64,000 nucleotides of DNA. It comes from Phycisphaerales bacterium (GTDB taxonomy: Bacteria > Planctomycetota > Phycisphaerae > Phycisphaerales > SM1A02). Below the pieces are notes generated by a model that worked only from the letters and a program-made list of their open reading frames with translations, was not told where the DNA came from and ran no database searches. The translations under genes and the position numbers were made by a program. Below are positions 16,976 to 25,218 of this stretch, in pieces; within the stretch, counting starts at the first letter, position 1; every line of letters begins with the position of its first letter. Location: positions 1 through 64,000 of the forward strand of contig JAJDDB010000035.1 in NCBI GenBank assembly GCA_029260575.1, read 5' to 3'.

Positions 16976-18211
16976 ATGAGCCAGAATATTGCCGGCATCA
17001 CGACCACAACGGGCCTGCCGGCTAACGGATCCCTTACGGACACAGCCGATCAACTTCGGACGGCCTGGGAGTTGGTACTCGGGTCTGACGATGGTGGTCG
17101 AATATCACGTCCAACGCACCTCTCTCGGCGGTGGAATCTTGAACAAACGCTCTGCATCAGGCTATTCCAAGCGTTTAATCAACAACAGCCGCATGCCCTG
17201 CTGGCCCGGCTTCCGGCGATATCCGGACTGCGGACACTCGCCGCCGCAGCGCGCACTGCCAAAGTCGCAGAAGAGCATGTTCGGCAGTTCGAGGCTGCTG
17301 TAGATTCGCTCGACGCGGTCATTGAGGGTATTGGCGGTTCGAAATCTGATCTGGACACAATTCTGTCCCGCCATGTGGATCATTCGCGCGCCAGGATTGA
17401 ACATACTGCCAAACAACAGATCTTCAGAGGCATGTCCAAGCTCTTCGGTGCACGAGCGGCAGCTTCGGTCGTGTCGGTCTTTATCTTCCCCAGCGCCGAT
17501 CCCGAATTCTGCGACGAGCTTGCAGTGCATGGATTTCACAAGCTGATTCGGTTGCGCCCGGAATTGCCTCTGCTGCTGGGTGTGCGCGAGACCATGCATC
17601 CGGACAACGAATTGGATCAGGTGGTGCTGCAAACGCTTCGAGGCGATGAAATCCCGGACAATGGTTACGCCACCGCGCTCGATTCGTTTACAACGATTGA
17701 TCTACAGAACATCGAACTGCGGAATGAACACGGCCGGCTGCTCTACGTCTTGAAACCGCAGCATGATGAATTGCCAACAGAACGCGATCTGTTTTTTGCG
17801 TCAATTGAGCGTCGATCCGAACCACGAGTCGTGCGTGAAGGACATCTACGAGCACGTTCGGCGTTCGTGGCTAACACCCCTTCTGCCGATGTGCTGTTTG
17901 ATGTATACGTACACAACGACCTGTGGAAGCAGGTCGAACCTGAATTTGTGATGTTGCGCACGGGCAATCCGGCAATTCCCGATCTCTCTGCGCACAGCCT
18001 CGATCGCCTTGATCTGGTTGAATCAATGCAACGCCTGGAAGCGACACCTTCCGCCATCGCGAACAATGTGTATCCGAAACACGCTGCGATGCTTCGGCAT
18101 GTCTACTCGCAAATGAACTGGAGTGATGACGCATTTCGGGTGTACCGATGTGCAATTCGATATCCCGTGGTCGGTCTCTGGTATTCCATCCAATTCGCAT
18201 TGCCAACATGA
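16976..18211 (+). CDS. unknown protein, possible regulator
   Basis: A 411-residue soluble protein with no signal peptide. The N-terminal part (about residues 35-90) is helical, with a pattern L-S-R-R-W-x-L...L-F-Q-A-F...L-L-A-R-L-P-x-x-x-G-L-R that could be a DNA-binding helical domain. A mixed alpha/beta C-terminal part follows. I do not recognise the family. GGGGGT lies about nine bases before this ATG; an earlier ATG at 16934 has no proper spacing. It is divergent from the secreted-protein run across a 119-bp gap, so it might control those genes, but this is only positional inference. Confidence 0.6.
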   Translation: MSQNIAGITTTTGLPANGSLTDTADQLRTAWELVLGSDDGGRISRPTHLSRRWNLEQTLCIRLFQAFNQQQPHALLARLPAISGLRTLAAAARTAKVAEEHVRQFEAAVDSLDAVIEGIGGSKSDLDTILSRHVDHSRARIEHTAKQQIFRGMSKLFGARAAASVVSVFIFPSADPEFCDELAVHGFHKLIRLRPELPLLLGVRETMHPDNELDQVVLQTLRGDEIPDNGYATALDSFTTIDLQNIELRNEHGRLLYVLKPQHDELPTERDLFFASIERRSEPRVVREGHLRARSAFVANTPSADVLFDVYVHNDLWKQVEPEFVMLRTGNPAIPDLSAHSLDRLDLVESMQRLEATPSAIANNVYPKHAAMLRHVYSQMNWSDDAFRVYRCAIRYPVVGLWYSIQFALPT

Positions 18212-18377
18212 CGTCGGTACACGAATGCCTCGTTCGGCAACGACGGACTGCTCGACTGGAAGTTCACGCAAGCGCGAACGCTGACGATATCTCCCCTCTA
18301 AATCTGATCTGCTCAGCACACACAACGTGTGGATCGTTTGCACACCACGCACGTCTTGAGACGGCGGTTCCTGCGGC

Positions 18378-19019
18378 TTAGTGGTGGTAATCTGCTGGCG
18401 TATCCAGATCAAGCGTGGCTGCGGCATCATCAACCTGCACGCGCTGCACCTTCATCGGATGCTGCTCCCAGTACGCCCGCAGGCCCCCTTCGCCCTGCCA
18501 CGTCACAATGCCGTGAATCAGCGATGCGGGTATCACAACAGGGTGCCCGCCGCTGCCGTTGTGTTCAGGCAATACGGCCTTGCCGGTCGATGCCGCTGCG
18601 TTGACGATGCACCGAATTGTGTGTGGCGAAACTGCAGGCATATCTGCCGGGTGCAGCAGGACAGCGCTGCCGAGACTCTGCCGCTGGGCTTCGACCAGAC
18701 CCAGGCGAATCGAATGCATCATTTCGGAATCGGGATCGCTGATGACAGCAGTGAACGTGCGCGGCTGCAGCACTTCAACAATTGCAACAGCATCGTGGCC
18801 GAACACGACGATCATCTGCGCGCAGTGCGGCGCGATGAGATCAAACGACGTTTCGACAACAGTCGCCGGTTGCGAAGTAGCAGAAATTGACGACTCACCG
18901 ATGTGTTTTTTTTCATCGCCATTCGGCGGCCACGGCATCAACTGCTTCGTCCGCCCCATGCGCGAACCGCGCCCGGCAGCGAGCAGGACTCCAATGTGTC
19001 GCGCGGTTGTGGAACTCAA
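18378..19019 (-). CDS. mocA: MocA-type molybdopterin cytidylyltransferase
   Basis: A 213-residue nucleotidyltransferase. The N-terminal loop VLLAAGRGSRMGRTKQLMPW is the MobA/MocA nucleotide-binding motif. LLHPADMPAVSP holds the metal-binding aspartate region, and the GSGGHPVVIP and LDLDTPADY blocks are family-typical. It should add CMP to molybdopterin to make the MCD cofactor used by xanthine-oxidase-family enzymes, which fits the operon it ends. A TTG at 19019, preceded by AAGAAGAG at seven bases, is preferred as the start; a longer TTG start at 19082 adds an unlikely Cys-rich leader. Confidence 0.8.
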   Translation of the reverse strand: MSSTTARHIGVLLAAGRGSRMGRTKQLMPWPPNGDEKKHIGESSISATSQPATVVETSFDLIAPHCAQMIVVFGHDAVAIVEVLQPRTFTAVISDPDSEMMHSIRLGLVEAQRQSLGSAVLLHPADMPAVSPHTIRCIVNAAASTGKAVLPEHNGSGGHPVVIPASLIHGIVTWQGEGGLRAYWEQHPMKVQRVQVDDAAATLDLDTPADYHH

Positions 19020-19038
19020 GGCGTCACTCTTCTTGCGG

Positions 19039-19155
19039 TTAGATGTACGTCGATAAGCAGAATGCAATAAGCAACAGAGCAATTATATTGATCAGCAGCC
19101 AGCCGCGCCCGCATTCCTGCATTGAAAACGCTATCCAAGAGAATGCGATGGCCAT
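19039..19155 (-). CDS. possible 38-residue single-helix membrane protein
   Basis: A short frame in the gap between xdhC and mocA, encoding MAIAFSWIAFSM... followed by one strong hydrophobic segment (WLLINIIALLLIAFCLSTYI). No good Shine-Dalgarno sequence is visible, and part of it overlaps the longer possible start of mocA. The composition is that of a real transmembrane helix, but chance cannot be excluded. Confidence 0.3.
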   Translation of the reverse strand: MAIAFSWIAFSMQECGRGWLLINIIALLLIAFCLSTYI

Positions 19156-19199
19156 GAGACAATGATAGTGAACTAAAATACTCGCAGCACAAACTCGTA

Positions 19200-20162
19200 C
19201 TATTGCTTTCGCAACGCTGTCAGCGTAGTGCGAGTCGAATAAACCGGCGCACGCACGGCCTCTAGCTTTGTCGTTCGCCGCACTTCCACAAGCTGCGCTG
19301 CGATCGCAAGTGCGATTTCCTGCACAGTGACCGCGCCGATTCCCAGACCGATCGGCGCGAAGACCTTCTGCAGTTCCGCAGGATCACTGCCGCACTCTGC
19401 AAGATCATCAAAGATCAACTTCACCTTCCGCCTGCTGCCGATCATGCCGACGTAGGCTGCATCCCTGCCAAGACACGCTTCAAGCGCCTGTTCGTCATGC
19501 CGATGACCGCGCGTCACGATTACGCAAAATGTCTGGTCATCCACAGGCAACGCGCGAATCGTCTCAGCGATATCACCAGTTGCAATCTTGATCGGCTCTG
19601 CAAAGAACTTCCGCAACAGATCTTCACGATCGTCAACGACGATCACTTCAAATTCCAGATCTACTGCAAGTCGGGCCAGTGCCTGACCGACGTGTCCCCC
19701 GCCGGCAATGATCAGCCGCGGCCGCAAGGGCAGATCCAGCATAAACGACTTCAGCTCACCATTAACAGCGCTGTCTACACTTAAAACCGTTGCGCGCCGC
19801 GCTTCAATGTCTGCTGCAATGTTGCGCAATGCAGCAGCGTCAGGAAGCTCGCCGATAGCAACATGAATTGTCCCGCCGCAGATCAATCCATCATCCCAAC
19901 CGTAGTCGTGATCGAGTTTGAGCTGCAGAACATCGTAGGTTCCAGACTGCATCATCCGGTGTGCAGCCCTGCGGACTTCTGCTTCAACGCATCCGCCACC
20001 GATCGTGCCGAATGTCTGGGCCGAATCATCAACAAGCATGATCGCCCCGGCACTGGCCGGTGTCGATCCGCGGGCCTTGACCAGAAGACATGCGGCGACA
20101 CTGCGGTTTTCCTCTTTCAGATGCGCCGCGCGAACAAGAAGTTGTGCAATCGGCTCATTCAT
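19200..20162 (-). CDS. xdhC: XdhC-family chaperone for molybdenum hydroxylase
   Basis: A 320-residue protein with the two XdhC/CoxI domains. The N-terminal domain has KARGSTPASAGAIMLV and GTIGGGCVEAEV. A C-terminal Rossmann domain has LIIAGGGHVGQALARLAV, VDDRED and YVGMIGSRRK. Members bind the sulfurated molybdopterin cofactor and insert it into the partner enzyme (PaoD and XdhC are characterised examples). GAAGG lies about seven bases before this ATG, so the upstream 28 codons of open frame are rejected. It lies downstream of the three hydroxylase subunits. Confidence 0.9.
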   Translation of the reverse strand: MNEPIAQLLVRAAHLKEENRSVAACLLVKARGSTPASAGAIMLVDDSAQTFGTIGGGCVEAEVRRAAHRMMQSGTYDVLQLKLDHDYGWDDGLICGGTIHVAIGELPDAAALRNIAADIEARRATVLSVDSAVNGELKSFMLDLPLRPRLIIAGGGHVGQALARLAVDLEFEVIVVDDREDLLRKFFAEPIKIATGDIAETIRALPVDDQTFCVIVTRGHRHDEQALEACLGRDAAYVGMIGSRRKVKLIFDDLAECGSDPAELQKVFAPIGLGIGAVTVQEIALAIAAQLVEVRRTTKLEAVRAPVYSTRTTLTALRKQ

Positions 20163-20184
20163 ACATGACCTTCGAAGAACCCGT

Positions 20185-20406
20185 TTACCCCTTGCAATAA
20201 CACGACCGCTGCGGTGAACAGGACTTTGCATCGACACTGTCACCATCCGGGCCGAGCGCGTCCTGGGTTCTCATGCACCAGAACACGCGCGTGTCGCTGC
20301 TGTCATCGACAAGGCCGACAGACTGCTGGCGTTCGTCGACATACATCATCTTGTGTCGAAGGTTCTGACAGGCGATCTTCAATTTGACCGGATCAATTTC
20401 GTTCAT
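20185..20406 (-). CDS. small Cys-rich protein in the molybdenum hydroxylase operon
   Basis: A 73-residue protein with a near-perfect GGAGGT ribosome site five to six bases before its ATG, lying 14 bases after the FAD-subunit gene and 22 bases before xdhC. These signals make it a real gene despite its size. It contains C13, and C44 in a VFWCMRT stretch, and ends in a cluster CSPQRSCYCKG with three cysteines. The ending could hold a metal or an Fe-S cluster. I do not recognise the family. An accessory or electron-transfer role for the adjacent oxidoreductase is inferred from position only. Confidence 0.65.
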   Translation of the reverse strand: MNEIDPVKLKIACQNLRHKMMYVDERQQSVGLVDDSSDTRVFWCMRTQDALGPDGDSVDAKSCSPQRSCYCKG

Positions 20407-20420
20407 GTTTCACCTCCGAA

Positions 20421-21410
20421 TCACCACTGCCTCGCGCCGTCTGCCGCAGCCTGCTGCACAGCCCTGCGAATAGCAATCGGCAGCAGTTTCAACTTGTATG
20501 CGTTGTCACTCATCGGCGAAGCGCCTCGCGCCGCCTGGGCACATGCATCGTCGATTTGATTTTCATGTAACGCATGCACGCCCTCAAGCGCCTTGGCAAC
20601 ATTCGGTAATTCCCATGGCACGGGCGCGACTGCACCTGCAACAACCCGGGCATTGTGAATTTCGGCATGAATGACATCAACCGAAACAACCGCAAACACC
20701 ATGGGCCAGTCAAACGACTGTTTTTCTTTGATCGCGCTGAAACCGCTGCGCGGGATTTTGTTCATCGTGATGTGCGTGACGACTTCTTCGGGCCTGAGGT
20801 TGTGTTCACTCTTCACGCCTGTCTCCGGAAGATGGAACAGGTCGCTGATGGCAATCGAATCCCGATCACCACCTTTCAGATGCAACTGCGCATCGCCGAG
20901 CATGAGCGCGGGCGCGATATTGGATGGGTGTACGATGTGGCAGGGCCCGCCGCCGAAGATTGCGTGATATTTGTTTTCACCTTCGACCGCATAACATCGT
21001 GCCCCGCCTTTTTTCAGGCAGTCGAACTGTGACTGGCGGTAATACCAGCAGCGCGGTCGTTGCAACAGATTGCCCGCCGCAGTCGCAACATTGCGCACTT
21101 GCGGCGTGGCGGCGCTTTCCGCTGCCTGCGCAAGCGCCGGTGCGTGTTCACGAACAATTGATGATTCCGCAAGCTGGGCAAGTGTGACCGACGCATCCAA
21201 CGCAATGCGGTCACCATCGATGCGAACAGGAGTCCGACTGCCAAGCCCGCGAACATCGATCAACAGATCAGGAGACGAAAGGCCTTCCTTCATGTGATCG
21301 ATAATGTCCATACCGCCGCCCTTCAGTTGTGGCAGGCTGTAGGAATCATCACGCAACAATGCAGCCGCTTCATCGTGACTTCTCGGATGTGCGATTGAAA
21401 CAGAATTCAC
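20421..21410 (-). CDS. FAD-binding subunit of PaoABC-type aldehyde oxidoreductase
   Basis: A 329-residue subunit of the xanthine dehydrogenase FAD family (CoxM/PaoB). The FAD-binding region has QLKGGGMDIIDHMKEG and ATAAGNLLQRPRC. Four cysteines around residues 110-155 (PRCWYY, FDCLKK, ARCYAV, GGPCHI) match the additional 4Fe-4S insertion known in PaoB. The C-terminal CO-dehydrogenase flavoprotein domain is present. Start GTG, with AAGGAGGTG before it, overlapping the large subunit's stop as GTGA. Confidence 0.85.
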   Translation of the reverse strand: MNSVSIAHPRSHDEAAALLRDDSYSLPQLKGGGMDIIDHMKEGLSSPDLLIDVRGLGSRTPVRIDGDRIALDASVTLAQLAESSIVREHAPALAQAAESAATPQVRNVATAAGNLLQRPRCWYYRQSQFDCLKKGGARCYAVEGENKYHAIFGGGPCHIVHPSNIAPALMLGDAQLHLKGGDRDSIAISDLFHLPETGVKSEHNLRPEEVVTHITMNKIPRSGFSAIKEKQSFDWPMVFAVVSVDVIHAEIHNARVVAGAVAPVPWELPNVAKALEGVHALHENQIDDACAQAARGASPMSDNAYKLKLLPIAIRRAVQQAAADGARQW

Positions 21411-23530
21411 GCTGCACCTCCTTGCAGCGCCGCAAGCACTTTGTCAGGCGTCAGCGGCAAGTGTCGCACGGGACGGCCGATTGCGTTGAACACCGCGCAC
21501 GCCGTCGCACCAGCAGTGGGAATCGTCGGCGGCTCGCCGAGCGGACGCACGCCTGTCTGTCCTTTTGTCCACAGCACAGGCTGAATGTGCGGCATATCTG
21601 AAGTGCCGAGGATTTTGTACTGCTCCAGATTCGGATTGATCATCGCCCCCAGACTTGGGTCCATGATCTTGTCTTCAAACAGCGCGTAACTGAGGCCCTG
21701 AATCACGCCGCCGATGATCTGGCTCTCAGCAGTCTTGCGGCAGACGACCTGCCCGCACGCCTGGATTGCGATGACATTCTTGAGATGCACAACACCGGTG
21801 TCAGCATCAACAGCGACTTCGACGAACTGCACGCCCTGACTGTGTCCTTCGCCGCCGAAGCGTTGCCGATTGGCATCATTGTTTGCGCCTCGTCCGGTGA
21901 CTGCATCGCCATTGATTTTGGCGCAGGCTTCGGCAAAAGACATGACCGGCTCGTTGTCGCGCACAACTTCGCCGCTGTAAATTTCATATTCGCTGGCATC
22001 TCCGCCATTGCGATTGGCGACTGCGTCAAGCAGTTTCTGTTTCGCATCACTGGCAGCGGCCATCATTGCGACGCTGGTGTTCGTCGCTGTGACCGATCCG
22101 CCGGAGCCCGGACCGCTGGGCAGCATGGAATTGCCGATGCGCACTTCAACCATGTGCAGCGGTATTCCGAGTGTTTGTGCAGCGCACACTGCCATGACCG
22201 TGCGCTGTCCCGTGCCGATGTCCTGCGTTCCCGTGCGGGCCTCAACGGAACCATCACGGTGAATCACAACTTCCGCATCAGCCTGTGCGGGGAACCTTGG
22301 CCAGTCCGTTGAACCGACACCAATGCCGGTGCGCACCGAGCCGGTCTGTGAACCGGTTGGTTGGCGCCGCGACCAGCCGATGAGATCCGCTCCAAGGTCG
22401 TACATCTCCCGCCGGGCATCAGACACATCGAGCTTACGACGCAGGTCCAACGGGTCCATGTCGATACCCAGCGCCAATTCGTCGAGCAGCAGTTCCTCGG
22501 CAAACGCGCCTTGCGGGCGCCCCGGGGCACGGAACGGCCGCGGTGACCCGGCATTGGTCTGAACGTCCTGGTGGTTTTTCTTGACATCATTCAGGTTGTA
22601 TTTGCCTGACGGAATGGATACGCCGCCGCCGCCACGCCCCACGCCGACACCGCCATACGTATGCACCTCACCGCCGACGATTGATCCATCGCGGTTGATT
22701 CCGACGCGTGCAAACGTCAGACTCGACGGCCGATTGCCTGTGTCAAGGTGTTCTTCATCACGATCAACGAACAAGCTGACTGGACGTTTGTGTTTGCGCG
22801 AGACCTGCGCTGCGATCATGACTTCCTTGCCCGGCTGCAGCTTTGAACCGAAACCGCCGCCTATGTATTCACAACGGACTTCGACTTTATTCTTGCTGAG
22901 CCCGAGCGGTTCGGCTGCGCCATCGAGCGTTGCGAACGTCCCCTGCGTCGACGCATATACGACGGCCCGATCACCCTGATGGTGCGCCATCGCGCCGTGA
23001 GTTTCCAGCGAGGAATGCGTCTGCACAGGGGTGGAATACGTTGCATCAACTGAGAAGTCAGCCTCGTCGAGCGCGCTGCGGGCTGCGCTGCTGATCTCGG
23101 GCGTGTCGCGGACGGTGTCCTGGATACTGATTTTGAAGTCGCGACTCAAACGCCATTGTGGCGCTGCGGCACGCATACCCCGGCGAAGTGCGGTCTTGGA
23201 TTCCGCTGCGATATACCCGACCGGGTGGCCGTGGTATCGACCTGTTCCGGACTCAGTGGTGCGCTGTACATCTACAACGCCGGACACCTTCAGAGCAGCA
23301 TCAGTGTCAAGCGATTCAAGTTGTCCTGCGCCGTACGGACAGCGAATGAGCGCCACATACAGTTGATTTGCCTGGTAGATGTCGCGGCCGTACTTCGCGG
23401 TGCCTGTGACTTTCGCAACTGCATCAAGACGTGAAGCATCATCTGCGAGTGATGTACCTGCATTGCGCGGTCGTGTCTGTGTCGGCAAATGCGTGGGCAT
23501 ACGACGTTGTTCGTTTTGCATCGGCGTCAT
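21407..23530 (-). CDS. molybdopterin-binding subunit of PaoABC-type oxidoreductase
   Basis: A 707-residue large subunit of the xanthine oxidase family, most like PaoC/YagR. It has the hammerhead domain (DAVAKVTGTAKYGRDI at about 35), then cofactor-binding loops (ETHGAMAHHQ, GGGFGSK, PFRAPGRPQGAFA, and GTQDIGTGQRTVM). The C-terminal GEPPTIPTAG carries the glutamate expected to be the catalytic base. It should oxidise aldehydes or N-heterocycles in the periplasm. It lies in GTGA/ATGA-type overlap with the subunits on both sides, after a GGAGGTG ribosome site. Confidence 0.9.
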   Translation of the reverse strand: MTPMQNEQRRMPTHLPTQTRPRNAGTSLADDASRLDAVAKVTGTAKYGRDIYQANQLYVALIRCPYGAGQLESLDTDAALKVSGVVDVQRTTESGTGRYHGHPVGYIAAESKTALRRGMRAAAPQWRLSRDFKISIQDTVRDTPEISSAARSALDEADFSVDATYSTPVQTHSSLETHGAMAHHQGDRAVVYASTQGTFATLDGAAEPLGLSKNKVEVRCEYIGGGFGSKLQPGKEVMIAAQVSRKHKRPVSLFVDRDEEHLDTGNRPSSLTFARVGINRDGSIVGGEVHTYGGVGVGRGGGGVSIPSGKYNLNDVKKNHQDVQTNAGSPRPFRAPGRPQGAFAEELLLDELALGIDMDPLDLRRKLDVSDARREMYDLGADLIGWSRRQPTGSQTGSVRTGIGVGSTDWPRFPAQADAEVVIHRDGSVEARTGTQDIGTGQRTVMAVCAAQTLGIPLHMVEVRIGNSMLPSGPGSGGSVTATNTSVAMMAAASDAKQKLLDAVANRNGGDASEYEIYSGEVVRDNEPVMSFAEACAKINGDAVTGRGANNDANRQRFGGEGHSQGVQFVEVAVDADTGVVHLKNVIAIQACGQVVCRKTAESQIIGGVIQGLSYALFEDKIMDPSLGAMINPNLEQYKILGTSDMPHIQPVLWTKGQTGVRPLGEPPTIPTAGATACAVFNAIGRPVRHLPLTPDKVLAALQGGAA

Positions 23531-24279
23531 AACGCACCTCCGTTGGCGGACACAGCTTTGTCAACGATTGGTTTCTGCCCCGATGCATCAAGCACCGCAT
23601 TGAAAATATTGGTGTAGGTTCCGCAGCGACAGATATTGCCGCTAAGGCCGTGCTTGATCTCATCAAGTGTCGGCTTGGGTTTTTCGTTCAACAGGGCCTT
23701 CGTTGCAATGAGCAACCCCGGCGTGCAATACCCGCATTGCAAAGCATCGTGTTTGATGAACGCTTCCTGAATCGGATCGAGTGCATCTTCGGTGCCAAGC
23801 CCTTCGACAGTGGTAATCTCCGAACCGACCGCATCGACCGCCAGCATCATGCACGATGCAACGAGTTTGCCATCGACAAGTACGGAACAGCCGCCGCATG
23901 CGCCGCGATCGCAGATTTCTTTCGTGCCGGTCAGATCAAAATGCCAGCGAAGCGTTTCCATCAGCGTCGTTGCGGGATCGATCGTCGCCTGCATCGGTTT
24001 GCCGTTGATACGCAGTGTGACATCTGTCTCGCCGGGTCCGATGATATTGGGCCGATCGCCTGCGCCGTTCTGCTGCGCTTCTGCTGCGCGCTCCTGGGCT
24101 GCGTTGGTCAGCGCGCCAGCAGCCGCTGATGCGCCCAATGTCTGTATGAATGAACGACGCGACACGCCGTTGCCGTTCGCACGCGATGCTTCATTGCCTG
24201 CAGACTTGCATCCGCACGCTTCGCCGCAACAGGCTGCGGGGTCGGTGTGCTGATCATGTTTGTGATTGTGTGTGCCCAT
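23527..24279 (-). CDS. 2Fe-2S subunit of PaoABC-type oxidoreductase, Tat-exported
   Basis: A 250-residue subunit. A His/Cys-rich leader (HNHKHDQH..., CCGEACGC) precedes a Tat signal (SRRSFIQTLGASAAAG). The plant-type 2Fe-2S motif CDRGACGGC...C and the second cluster CGYCTPG...CRCGTY match PaoA/YagT. The unusual His/Cys leader before the Tat motif may bind metal. GGAGCG precedes this ATG by about nine bases; the longer frame starting at 24345 is rejected. First gene of the operon, so its promoter should lie in the 227 bases upstream. Confidence 0.9.
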   Translation of the reverse strand: MGTHNHKHDQHTDPAACCGEACGCKSAGNEASRANGNGVSRRSFIQTLGASAAAGALTNAAQERAAEAQQNGAGDRPNIIGPGETDVTLRINGKPMQATIDPATTLMETLRWHFDLTGTKEICDRGACGGCSVLVDGKLVASCMMLAVDAVGSEITTVEGLGTEDALDPIQEAFIKHDALQCGYCTPGLLIATKALLNEKPKPTLDEIKHGLSGNICRCGTYTNIFNAVLDASGQKPIVDKAVSANGGAL

Positions 24280-24506
24280 TTCTGTACGCTCCGTTGCAAG
24301 TCCTTGCGCAATGCTTCGGCCGAGCGGTTGTACCGCCCGAGGCATCAGGCGTTCAGGCTACCACTAAGGCGCGCCAAATTTACGGACACAGCCCGCACTT
24401 TCAATGATTGAGAATGCTTCGCAATTGCGCTGCGCTTCTGTGCCCACTCAAATCAACGGAGCAGATGTTCGAATTCCGTTTGCGCTACCAACGACATTTC
24501 TCCAGC

Positions 24507-24992
24507 TCAGCTTTCAGATGTGCCCTGCAGTCTGCGGACCAGCGCGGCTGTGATTTGGTGATTCGCCTGCGGGAATTCGATTGCCTGCAGTTCATCCACC
24601 GGCACCCATCGGTGGCCACCGACACATCGGACACAATCCATATCTTCAGAATTTATTTGGCAGACAAAGGCGTGAAGCTGGACCCGCCGGTCGAAGTAGT
24701 CATGTTCTACTCGGACCAGCAACTCGACAGCGACAGCTGTGAGACCAGTCTCCTCAGCCAATTCCCGCATGGCTGTAGCAGCTGCGGCTTCGCAAGCTTC
24801 GATCTTGCCGCCGGGCAACTCCCACATGCCGCCCAGGTGGCTTCCAGCAGCTCGCCGGGTCACCAGAACACTTCGCCCGGTTTCGATCTCAGACCAAGCT
24901 GCGACGACCGCAACCGGTACGATTTCGGCGGGTTCGCCCCGGCAATCAGTGCCTAAGGCGGCAGGAGTTGCGCGTGTTAAATTGTTATTCAT
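24507..24992 (-). CDS. NUDIX hydrolase, MutT-like
   Basis: A 161-residue protein with a complete NUDIX box (G-x5-E-x7-R-E-L-A-E-E-T-G-L, near residues 60-83) and the preceding GMWELPGGK, as in MutT-type enzymes that clear oxidised nucleotides or other nucleoside diphosphate derivatives. The C-terminal HRWVPVDELQAIEFPQANHQI is also typical of MutT/NUDT1-like members. Substrate not determinable from sequence. It stands alone, separated from the PfkB gene by a gap holding a plus-strand terminator. Confidence 0.85.
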   Translation of the reverse strand: MNNNLTRATPAALGTDCRGEPAEIVPVAVVAAWSEIETGRSVLVTRRAAGSHLGGMWELPGGKIEACEAAAATAMRELAEETGLTAVAVELLVRVEHDYFDRRVQLHAFVCQINSEDMDCVRCVGGHRWVPVDELQAIEFPQANHQITAALVRRLQGTSES

Positions 24993-24994
24993 AA

Positions 24995-25181
24995 CTGCTT
25001 ATATGACAACGAGTTGTAAAATTCACACGGTTCCTGATTTAAGCCCATTGACCCAACGGCCGAACCCGGGATACTGTGGACCGGCCACAATCCAGTTATT
25101 GACGCAAATCGCGGTCTTTTCAGACCGTGGCGCACCGCCGTCCGGAAGTGTCGGAGCGTTCGGGCGGCGGCTTTTCTTTTT
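24995..25181 (+). ncRNA. candidate small RNA ending in a strong intrinsic terminator
   Basis: The gap between the NUDIX and PfkB genes holds three hairpins readable on the plus strand: TGTGG/CCACA (25075-25089), CGGTCT/AGACCG (25112-25127), and a 12-bp stem with two G-U pairs (25135-25146 with 25159-25170). The last is followed by TTTTCTTTTT. No plus-strand gene lies upstream for several kilobases, so the terminator would serve an unannotated transcript. The 5' end is a guess. It matches no RNA family I know; SRP RNA and tmRNA signatures are absent. Confidence 0.35.
25135..25181 (+). terminator. intrinsic terminator, plus strand
   Basis: A GC-rich inverted repeat, CCGCCGTCCGGA paired with TTCGGGCGGCGG, encloses a 12-base loop and is followed by a T-rich run (25172-25181). 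On the minus strand the sequence after the hairpin is not U-rich, so it does not serve the PfkB gene. Confidence 0.7.
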
Positions 25182-25218
25182 GCGTTGCACATTGCGCCTA
25201 GTAACTCAACTGCACTGT

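Noticed and set aside
24408-24956. Long plus-strand frame opposite the NUDIX gene
   Set aside because: The complementary frame carries an intact NUDIX box; the plus-strand translation is low in structure and rich in Ser, Cys and Arg, as expected of an antisense shadow.
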